DNA of 64,000 nt, from the NCBI GenBank assembly GCA_963931925.1, contig OZ007567.1, forward strand, positions 88,826,998 to 88,890,997. The letters are read 5' to 3'. Source of the DNA: Onchidella celtica. Taxonomy: Eukaryota > Mollusca > Gastropoda > Systellommatophora > Onchidiidae. Every line of letters starts with the position of its first letter. Positions within the stretch are counted from its first letter, which is position 1. The position numbers and the translations under genes were made by a program. The notes beneath the pieces are model-generated. The model was not told the origin of the DNA and did not search any database. It saw only the letters and a program-made list of their open reading frames with translations. Shown one piece after another: positions 48,801 to 60,800 of the stretch.

Positions 48801-51800
48801 TTTTCATAGGTTCTGACTGATTTCTCAAATTTAATAGATTTTCAATACATGAAATCTGAAATAAAAAATTCCATAGATTTTCCAGAAATTCCATAGGTGT
48901 ACGAACCCTGTCCACAATACATTAATTTTCACCCCATGCAACACACATGCATTGTGGTGTGATTTGAAAAAAAATAAACACTGGTTATCTAAGTGATGGT
49001 ATCAATCAAATGCCTACAATGCAATGAACAAGTTAGTTCTCTGCTACTGTCTTGACCATCGTCCCCCAGTGCATTATCTATATACATATTCAACTTAACT
49101 CTTAACTTTATCATTTGGAAGCGGAAGCTAGAAATTATGAAAATAAAGAATATAATATTCATGAAATAAGAGAGAGAATAGTTACAAACTTACTTCTTCA
49201 AAGTTTTTGAGAAGTGTCTCCAATTTTCTTTTACTGACTTGGCCACATGCAGCTTTCCTGTAACGCTGAATCTGAGACTCGGAGAGACTCAATGTGTATT
49301 CTTGATCATTCTGATGTCGATGGCCAAGAACTGTGAAGAAAGTCAGGAAAAGTTACTTTATGCAGAACTGTCTTCTGTTTCAGTACAGCTTGTAGTTTAC
49401 AATATCATACTGAAATATTCAATGAACTTTTATTGCCTTTGTATGAACGGTAGAAATGAAAAGTACTTAAACTTGCACATCAATATAAATTTATGCAATA
49501 CAAATCAGTAAAATAATTTATGAACCAAAGTTATAAAAATCTTATACAATCTGAGGTAAATTTACCATGAATATTACATATTTACCATATAAATTATAAA
49601 CTTCGCACCAACACTGTAAATGTTACATGGAGAAGAGTTGGGAAAACAAATAGGCCATCTGTTTGTACAAAAACTGCATTAAATAGATTTTCTAATAATT
49701 TTCTAAAAAATTTCTTGAAACTGACCACTGGACGCTTGAAGGAAGACCACCAGTCCAACAGGCCGGTCAGGTGTAGAAGCAGTTGTCTGACTGCATATAA
49801 CACAATCATATTCCTTCTTTTTCCGAGGGTCCTGTTCTCTTGCACTGCTCCCTCTGTCAGCCCCAGGGTCAATCGTGTCTGCGGAAAGCATTGTAATATA
49901 CAACAGTTTTCATATGTGGCACAGTTCATGCCTGTGGGCCATACAATGCAAAGTGTCTTAAAGGGGCCTGCAAAATAAATGTTGATCAACTTCTGATCAA
50001 CCGATTTAATAACTAATTAATCTCTTGAGGCAAAAAGGGAAAGAGATGACAGTCAGCCTGATTCTACAGAGTTCTTACTCACCTGATTCCTCTTCCATTG
50101 CTTGTTCCATGAAAGCCTTTTGCTTGGAAGCAAACTCTGCCATTAACTTTTGCTGTCTATTCCAAGCTTTTCTCCTCCTGAAATTAGATATAGTTAGAAA
50201 CAAGTTGTCACTGCTACATAAATAAGACTGAAGAAAAAAAAGAAGAAAATGAAATATACTTATTTAATGTACCATCAATTAATCCCTGTTATAATATAGC
50301 ATATAGATTTCTTCATCAAAACATAATTATAGTCCTGCAATTAATGATGAACATGTCAGCTTCGGTACTCAGAAGATTGTTGTTTAATATAGCTAAAAAA
50401 AAAACAACAACACATGACACTGTGCAATTCTAGTTGACAGTAATGAAGCAGTTCATGAGTTGACAAATTCCATATATCTCTCAATCTACAGAAATAAAAT
50501 AAAAATCACTTTGGTTGTAGAAAAAAACAGCACTGCAATTTAGTAGTTTCACAAAGAAGAGTGCAGTAGGTAAATGCCATACTTGCTATCCTTTTCTGGA
50601 TCTGAAGGGCCAGCCTTCACTTTGGTCAGGTTGAGAGATCTGCATGTCTCATCTATTACTCTGGCAGCATTAGAGCTGGCACTGTACAGGCGATCAAGGA
50701 AGCGACTGATGTAGAACTGCCCATCTCCTCCATCCAGAGGTGAAGCTGATGAAGTGGATGCCATACTCTTTGGTTTATAACTGAAACAAAATTTTATGAT
50801 TTCAAAGCCTTTCAATTGATTGACAAAAACACTTTTGTCTCTGATGTTGGTCACACTTTCACTCAGAGTACAAATGAGATTGTAGACTGTTGAATAAGTT
50901 CTTTTGATGACTTGCATGCGCTGATTTTTATCTGATAAGCTGATCATACAACAGCTGTATCCTACTTGGTCGATCACAAAGCCATGATTTGAAAAAAAAT
51001 TCTAAAGTTCATGGTAAACATATGCACAAAAAGTCTCTCCGCTGGCTATGTCTACAAAAGTTCACCAAACTTCGGCTGAAAAGACTGAAGAAGATATGAG
51101 GTTGCACAGATAATTTGTAATGATTACTGAATACATTACTGTTTCTCATATCCCTTATTTCAATTTCGGAATCACTTGGAAGAACTCACCTGGCCGAACC
51201 ACCTAATTTTGTATGAAGTTTGATCAGTACAGATATCAGGCTTTCCTTGATGGTGATGCGCTTGGACATAAACTGTGTAGTGGCCACACCACGGCTTTCA
51301 TAGCGCTTGACATGAGTTTTGGGAGGGTTGCTAGGAGGATGAGGGGTGGGTATCCCAAGAGCAAAATTTGTCTCAGGTCCCCCACCTCCAGTGGCGACAG
51401 ATGGAAGCGACACCATGGCCAAAGATGGAATTTGCCCCATTTGTGCTGAGGTTACAGGTCCTCCAGTGGCTGTGGAACAACAGATGCCCACAGAGTTACA
51501 ACACTTTCCATTTAAAATTGGCTCAGCAGAGGCCAGAGTAAAAAAGTGTGACCCTGCTTTATCTGGATGTAAACTAAGTATACTTTTCACATTATTTCAG
51601 TGATTAGAAACTTATGAAATTTTCAATATGATTGAGAACTTACACTGAATTTATGAAAGAATTAACTAATGTGACACAGGATACTAAAAATACGCAAAAA
51701 CAAAACTGGATGTCTGTGAAAGTGTGGATGAACATACCAGCGAACCTCCATTGACAAGACATGTAATAATGAAAAATGAAAGAAAAGAAAATGAGACAAG

Positions 51801-54800
51801 TGAGATGTCCATAAAAGAAAATGAACATCCTATTCAGAAATTAATAGGAATACAAAGCCATACAGGATATTGCTGATGGCTGTATCTGAAACATTTCCTC
51901 CAAAGACGAAGTATCCATCTCGTCAGCTGCACTCCCGCTTGCCCGAATCTCCTCTTCAGTAACTGCTGTAGGGACAATCACTTCACTGATGATATCGCAG
52001 GCATTTGCTTTAATGTCTGATGTTCCATACCACTTCTCCAGCTGATTGTCATGTACTTGGAGAGACAGACCAGGTACCTGAAGACAGCAAAGATGGAAGT
52101 GTAAAAACTGTAGCAGGTTAAGAGCCATACTGGCATGCAAACACAGACTGCTTTTATTGTTTGAAACCAATATCATAAAGCTTCTTGATGATATGTTGTA
52201 GCAGAACATATCTAAATAGTACATGTCCTCATTTAATTTAGTTCATTTACTGAATTTTTTATTCTTTGTTTTGAATCGAAAGAATGAAAAACCCCATAAG
52301 TAACAGGAAGTGACAATACAAGATTCTGAGAGAACTGGTATCTTTTAGGTGTGCACTGTACCCATCCTCTCTGAATTAATTTTTTCTGCTGTACGTCCAG
52401 CGTCACAGAACATTTGTAACAATTTATTACTGAGAGTTCAACTGATCTATAACATTAAAATCAAACAGCAAAACCATTATAGGGTGTATACTCTAGAAAG
52501 ATAATCAATACAAATTCATGCCTAGTTCATCAGAAAGTAAACTTTTATTCATTAATAAATATCAATCCTCACTGAGAGTAATCTTAATTTTTCATCAACT
52601 GCTTTCAACAAATTTACTTACCCGATTTGGAAATGTCTTTGGTGCAAAATGTAAACACATGTCCAGTAAGTGCACACAGTGAAACAGGATGGCTTCTGGC
52701 AAACTTTTATCTCTGTTTAAAGCCTGGAAGGTATTACAACATAATAGTATCACATGAGGAACTGTTGCACTACATTTTCTATTCCTATTCTTTGAATAAA
52801 TCCACTAGGACTCTTTTCAACCCTTTAGTCTTTTAGGAGTATAAGTAAATGAAATGATTCATTCCACATCTATCTCTTCTTTCCCCTAAAACTATTCATG
52901 TACGATACACCTTTCACATTAATGAATATATGAAACACTCATAAGCCACTCACTGACAGTCAAGAGGATTACACCCTGTCCCTGGACTATGAAATAAAAT
53001 AAGAAGCTCTGAGAATTAGCATGCACAGACTTTAAATCCACTTTTTCGATAGAAATTCTCACCTTGTGGAGAACTGTGAAGAGAAACGCGTGCATGCTTT
53101 TGCAGTTCAGCAACCGATAAATTCCACTGTAAGCATGGTGTATATTTTCCTCAATTTTGAAGGGTGGCCAAGGAGTTGTCTTTTTCTTATAGTTCTTGTG
53201 AGTCTTTAAGCTATAGAAATGATTAAGACGAAAATAATATTAATTACAGACATGGTTGAAATATGAATCTTCAAAATCACGTAATTATTCGAAAGAGGAT
53301 GACATAATATTAATAAATTGCTTGATATATCCATTAGCAGGTCAGAATACTATGCTGCAAATTGATGCTTCTCCTTTAAATAATTCTCAAATATGAAATG
53401 AGTGAGACATTTGTCCTGTGTTCCAAAATAGAAATGTGCTGATGATGATTACTGTGTAAAACCTTAAATAAAGACTCAATACAAGTGCTGCACTTGTCGA
53501 TCATGTTATACCTGATATACTAACATCTTGACTCTTGGCTATGTAATGATCTGTGATAACAGAAAATGAAGTCTTTTACGGCAGAATGAAAGGAGTTACT
53601 GATGTAATTCTTCTCAGGGTAATATTTTATGTCAACATCAATCAGTTCACTCAGAACCAACACAGAAACTTACTATTCTGTGTATCGATCCATAGCTGAC
53701 TGCATGTCTCTTCTGTAAATTGCTCTCTGAGACACATGAACTGGATCAAAATCATTTTCCCACACTGCTGCTGGAATGAAAAACAGTTATAATGTTATTT
53801 TCAAGCCAACATTATTATTTATAACCAACTTAATCATTTCACGGTCATAACATCTTTCCTATGTTACTGTATTTTCTTAGTGGGCGTATTCTTTCTTTCA
53901 CTTCAACAGCCAAGACTCAGTTTCATGACAGAGTAAAAGACATAGACTTCAATGATTGAAATTCAACTCCAATAAATAGCAATAAAATGGAGATAAACAT
54001 AATATGACGTTGAGGATGGCAATCAACTATCAATTTTAATGGAGTTTTTAATATTAACATGAAATAGACTTCAGTCTTGATCAAGTATACATGTGTACAA
54101 AATGAAAGCAAAGGTTCCATTTTTTAGCAAACATGAAATTTTGATAGTAATTTAAAATGGAAATAAACCTAGTAAATGCAAACTGGTTGAGTTACCTTTG
54201 GGAACATAAGTCCCTTGTTGAAGGCCTCCACCTGCCTCAAAATTTGGGGCCTTGTATTCTGCCAACTAAAATATATTGATTGGATTAGTTTAAGGCAGAG
54301 GCCCTGCAAATGCAGTCACATCACAATTTTTTCACATTACAGAGTCAATCCGAAAAGGCAGTGAAAAAAAAAAAGACAATGAATTTGACCTTAAAATCAA
54401 TTAAATTGACCATGACATTTGTTTAATAAAAATGAGGCATAATTATGATGATTTAACAAAATAATACATATAATATGAACACAATGTTTGTAAAGAGAAC
54501 ATGGATTTTGCCTGCAGTTTTAATTTACAAATGAAATGATGATGTACCTCTTGAAGAGTTGGTTCAAACAGCTCTTTGTCCAGTCCGTTCACTCCAGTCT
54601 TCTCTGGCATTAGTTCCATGAGCGTGCTGTGTTGTCGATCATTCATGCACAACAGTGAAGACATTTCTTTCCTTATCCGATCCTTTTCATTGATACCTGG
54701 CAAAGAAATGATGATTTCAATATTGAAAATAACTGGACCACAAAAACTAAATACCGCAAGCTAACTTCACAGAGAATTCCATAAAAAATCCTTTTGTCAG

Positions 54801-57800
54801 AGTTTTACTCATCATTTGCACTCTGTTCTATGAAACTCCATGAAAGGAGAAATTCACTGGGTTTATTAAGCAAAATCACAAGTCTACATACCCCTTTCCC
54901 CAAATGAAATAAGAAATAAGAAACAAATAACTTACAACCCTGAAAATTCAAGATATGCTATAACATCAGCACTTCTATTCACTATGAAAATATGGTGTGT
55001 AGTAATGATGATCCACACGTGTGAAAATAAGTTGTCTATTTCTAGCGCCAACAAATGGCAATCAAGCCAATACTGTATGACAAGCATAATGCCGGAGCTG
55101 TCATCTCATACTGTGATACAGTATTCTCCGTCTAAGAACTCGCCGCCTTAGAACCCGATCCGCCTTAGAACCCGCTGTTGCCGCGAAACCAAATTTTTTC
55201 ACTGTAATTTACATGCATAAGAACCCGCTCTAAAACGAAAAATCCGCCCAAGAACCCGACATTTGACCGAGAAGCGAGCACACTTTTATGTAAAAATGTC
55301 CATATAAACGCAAAATTCTCTTTCAAGTAGACGGTATAGAACAAAGCCACACAGTACAGTGAAAGAGAACGGGTGGAGGGAAGGTAGGGGGAGGTGAACC
55401 GTACAAAGGATGGACCCCAGTTACGTCTTTCGTGTGCAAGCAGACCTCTCCTAGACTAATTAATTAGCATAGTCATTACCTAACATCTATTGTTGTCTAA
55501 CTCGAGGGGCAGAATTTGATACGTAATTGACCACGTGCTTGCTTTGCACGGCACATGTACTTAGGGCTGATTGTGGTTATTACATAGGGTATCACTGGTC
55601 TTCGTGTTGTCTAAAATCGGCATCTGTGATTTACAACTTGATTGTTCAGTCTGAATCATTCCATTCGTTACACAATCATCACTGTAAGAAAAGAGCCTTC
55701 TGCTAGCCATAAGTCGTAACTTTGACCATTCAAAAAATGTTCAATGCTTAATTTTCATTATGAGGTCACGACCCAGGTCCGAGCAATCAAGGGGGATAAG
55801 CTATGGACACGGGTAGTCAAATATGGGTGGCATCCTTTGGCATCCGCCTAAGTGCCCGGTCCGCCTAAGAACCCGCTTTTTCTGTCTCCCGTTGACCGGG
55901 TTCTTAGGTGGAGACTACTGTACCATCAAAAAAATACAACTATTATTTACCCAGATAGGTATGCATGCCCAAGAGGGCAGACAGGAGACTTAGGGCACCC
56001 TCCACCATAGCCAGTTCATGCTCTGGTTCCATTGAGATCCCAATGTTGGTAGGCTCAGGGGAATATGACAGCCAATTTAGGATGTGAAATCTATCAGAAA
56101 AAAATGAAACAAATTAAAAAAAAAAAAATTCCAGTAACAAATTAATCTTACCAACAGAGCTTCACAAAATTACAAATAGGTATATATAACAAAATGTAAT
56201 ATTAAATACACCAAGTGCCATACTAACGCATCAGTCATGCTGTGTTTTATTCATTTTTCAATGTCTTATCTAATGCATGCTATAGGAAACACTTTTCATT
56301 TCCTTTTTATGACAAAGTATAAATAATTAGATTAAAACTGCCCGCTTATTTTACCAACTTTGATAACAAATTCAGTCCAGACTTTTGATTATGTTTATGG
56401 GAACTCACAAATTCTGGTCAAGTACTCTTCACACAATGGAGTAGAATATGCAATGACATAAGACCATATGTCTTCAAATTACAGACTGCATATAAACCTC
56501 AGAACTTTGTCAGCATAAGCATTTGAGGAAACGCAGTGCTTGCATAAAGTAACTTCTTCTCTAGTCAGATTGGCTGAAAAAGCTCAATGGAGAAGAATGT
56601 GAAGAATTCTCTTTACCTTTCTAGAATGGTATGTATGAAGACGTCAGGGTCTAGCCTGGTTGCACACAACTAGAAAAAGAAAGAGTGGAGATACTATTAA
56701 TGCCAAAATAATTCAAACTGACACAAATCTCTTCGTTTGAACTTCTAGTTCAAACCACAGCACATCAATGTGGGAATGCTATTTCTTGTCAATCTCAACT
56801 TCTTATACAACTGATTATATATAAATGCAAACGAAGTTGTTCTAAAAAACTACTAATAGAAATAAAAACTGCGCAACATTCCTACATTTCACTTCACAGG
56901 ACAATAAATATAATCACATTTCCATTCAGCCAGTAACAGATTAATGATCTTTATTACACACTATTTTGTCCTGTTTCATGTCTTGGATGACATGATTTTA
57001 GTTGACTGACAAAACAATCATGAGGACAGCCTTTTAGTGCATAGTCCCGAGTATCTCGGACAAGCTAGATGATAAACAGCTGTAATAGAATGACAGAAGT
57101 TTTTCAGTGTTCTTCATCCCTCAACATTCTGTCATGATATTACATTAACAAATTTCGGACAATAAATTGTGACCATTACATAGCAAAATCTGAGAATACC
57201 TCCCACCAGTTAATGAAACTGGAAAGATATGAACAAACTCTCTTAAATCTCAGCCACAAGCTTATAATACAACACAAATGTTTGGATTCCAAGCCAGAAA
57301 TTCTGAAAAATCCTAACACATATTGTGAAATTATAACCACTATTTGGCTTTTCCATTTATTCTGATATATACAACAATGACCAAATCATAACACTGCAAG
57401 TTACCTGTAAAAGATACAGGTCTGCATCAGCCATGGAATAACAGAAATGACACTGAATGTACGTCATAGCTTGACCTTTGATCTGGATTCCATTCCTCAC
57501 CCACATTCCAGCATAAATCTGGGCCAGGCAAACCTATAAATCCACAGCAAAGAGCAGAATGAGCAAGAATGCCTGATTAATTTATCACCTATCAGTGTTA
57601 TTTATTCACTTAGTTTTAACTTTAAACAAATAATGATTACTCAAGATATAATAGGGTTCAAACTGCAAACATAGGGTTTTGACAAAATGCTTCAGAATTG
57701 GAATGGGAGACACAGCTGTTTCCACTCAGAAGGCAGTAGCAGGGGCAGAGGACAAGTATCCACTGGTATTAGACAGTAAAACCAAAACATTCATAAATAC

Positions 57801-60800
57801 ACAGCATATTTATGTTTCATTTTCAACAACATTTCAAGAACTGGAAACTGAATGAAGCAGTACTTAAAAAATTAATGATGTAAAATTGTAACACATCGTC
57901 ATTTTCAAGAAGAAAGGGCGAATAGATAATAACAGCTCTACATCTATCCGCCCCTTCATCTTGAAATCGACAGGATGTTGCCTTTAACATATACATATTA
58001 TTTTGCTTGAGGTGAGGAGTGTTTCCAATGAATTTATTATACATAAATAATTATTAACAATGTGCTACTTGCCAAACATGCAAATTTTGTTACAAACCTG
58101 AATCTGCAGTGCATGCAACATGATTTTCTTCAAAAGACTATCATTGGGTAAGACAGAGTGCAGCTCAACATTGTGGGTTTTCACAGCACTCATGATAAAA
58201 GTGGCCAAGTATCGGTGGAGTGGGAGATGGAACGTTAGCTGGTAGGGATTTGGCTGAAAGGATAAATGATGAAGTCAACCGAGTGTTTAGAATTTAGGAC
58301 AATTAAAATCACTGAAAAACTGGAATCATTTTACTCCGTTTTTTTCCCTTATAACTCATTATTTACAAGCTCATTAAAAAAAACACTGCATAGGGAATTA
58401 CAATGACTCTAATCCCAATTTATAATTATTAGAGTAGATGGAATTACAGGAAGAATGTCACAATAAATTTGTGTACAGATACCAATATATGCACTGCGAT
58501 CTCTATCCTTGCTTCCTTTTCAACTTACTATCTCTCTGTAATAAGGCTCATCTGCTAAAACTACTCAGAGCTACATTTATTTATTCATTGGATAAGGCAG
58601 AATGTTTAAAATTACAAAATTATTCATGCCTATAAGAAATCTGTCTTGAAATTGCCTGGTTTGAATACATTGTTATATGTAGCTGTACAAAAAAGCTATT
58701 GTGACTCAGGAGTGAATTTTTTTTTAGTTTTCAGGGATACTTTGTCCATCAAATGCTTTTCAATTACTTTCAAAAACGGCCCCCTCCAATTTCATCAATA
58801 AGGAACTTGGCCTACCAACTGCAAGTCTAAAAATCTTTATCAGCTTCTACTGAGGTTTTGGCTCTCTCAGTTGCCTTTCCATCACATAAATGTATTCAAA
58901 ATCATATCTTCACTGGATTTTATGTCAAAATATCATCATGTATTGCTTCCTTACCTTCATTGATTCACGAAAATTAATAGCTTCAAACCAGTCTTGCAAT
59001 GCATCAGTTGCAGCCTTAATCACAGTTATAATATAATCACATGTATCCTGTGAATGGGAAGAACAACAGTTATGAGTGATTATTGCCAATGGAGGACTAA
59101 CAAAGAGGATAAAAGAGAATCTCTTAAATGACTTATCAGTATAACTTTGAATATTATTGCATTTAGAGAGAGCCACATATATCCCAAGTATCTCGCATCT
59201 TACATTTACTTTCAATTCAAAAAGTATCACAAACATATAGCCTTTTCAAACTGTCCAATGAGAAAGATTATCTATGAACATCTTTCAGGCTTCGCAGAAT
59301 CTGGGGCCTATCCATCTTTCCCATGTGGACCTTATCTGTGAAACAATAATTAATACCTGGTTAATATTAGATACTATATTAACTATTATGTAGAACAAAT
59401 GTTATGGGATGGCTTACTGGTGTGTCACAGTGCATAAGCAATGACCACATTGGTGAAGCAGAAATCTCCAGTTCTGCAGAGAAGGCAGCATAGTATGTGT
59501 CTGGCTCAAACTCCACATGTTGGCTTAACTCTCGGGTGTTGAGATTCATACCTGTGGAAGTCTTGCATAGTCAGTTAACTGCATGGAAACCAAAGACAGA
59601 ATTGGGATAGTTCTTCTTCTGCACAAATGATAAAGAAAGACGGTATCTACATATGCTTTACATACAGGTGTAACTCAGTGCCATTTTGGGAAAGAATATT
59701 TGTCTGGATCTGCATTAGGATCTCTTAGTAGATCTGTTTTTTCTGGTGCATGAATGCAGCCCCTTCCCTCGATCATTTTGAAATGTAATTCCACTAATCT
59801 CCTTGTTTCAATTTTGCTACTCTAAGAATCATTTACTGTAGAACTTGTTCTTTTTTTCTCACCAAGAAAAAATGATCTGTTGTATGGAATTTAACCCTGT
59901 ACAAAATGATGCATATTAGTTTCCTCACAAATGATTCCATGTACCCTTAATCAACAGAGATAGAATGCAATTTCATAGCCAAGTGACTAATCTAATCAGA
60001 TTAAGTAACTGTTACTGTTATGACTATAGTTAAGAATACACCACCTTGCATGTCATTCAAAAGATCCAGCCACAGGACCACTAGATCTCTGTCAGCCAGG
60101 AATCTATGCGCAATCTTTCGATGTGAGAGGACATTAATGAGATCACTGACCACTGGCCAGTAGCAGTGATCCTTCATGATGTCATGTTCACAGTTCACAA
60201 CATAGTGGAAGTTGGACTTCATATCTGGATCTGAAATTATATCCCATGACAAATTTTTAGCACATTCCCCACATGTTAACAAGTGTGCCAAAAGCAATAT
60301 CTAGTGTAACACACTTTATGCTACACATATTACCACTGCTAAAACTGTTCAGTTTGTTTATAAAATTTCTGCATCCATGACAAACCATATGGCAGTAAAT
60401 GTAGAGTGACACAGTGTAATTTATCCATTATTAAATGCTAACTCAGCACTGCAGTGTACTGAGTAATCAAATGCTCATTACAATGGCAAAAATAAAACGT
60501 GTAAGACAGAGCTGGTTTAATTCTTCATACACCACTCCATAAATGATCACTGACAATCTGCTGGTGAAACATGTGTGAGCTATATGAAAATGACAGATGC
60601 GCTTGATGGAAAAGATACTGCAAGAACAGTGTGAAAACACAGTTTCGAACAAGTAATATAGAAGCAAATTATTCTACACTCTGTAACATCATTATATAAA
60701 GAATCAATCCCCAAAGTCAAAGCAGGTTAAGTAAAACGTTATTAGCCTACAAAATTGTCAACTTATCACTGACTGTATATGTTGAAGTTGAAATATTGAG

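Larger units (their letters stand above)
44370..48910. mobile_element. Outer element of a three-level nest
   Basis: Ends CAGGGTTCATACACTT and inverted CAGGGTTCGTACACCT; flanks TCCATA (44364-44369) and TCCACA (48911-48916). TTCCATAG-like words are repeated next to both ends. No transposase recognised; without its insert it would be about 2.7 kb. It fills most of the intron between two RING-finger exons of UBR3. Confidence 0.75.

Noticed and set aside
49594-49989. 131-codon minus-strand frame across a UBR3 exon
   Set aside because: A shadow frame: the true reading frame there is the CVIC-containing UBR3 exon 49726-49878.
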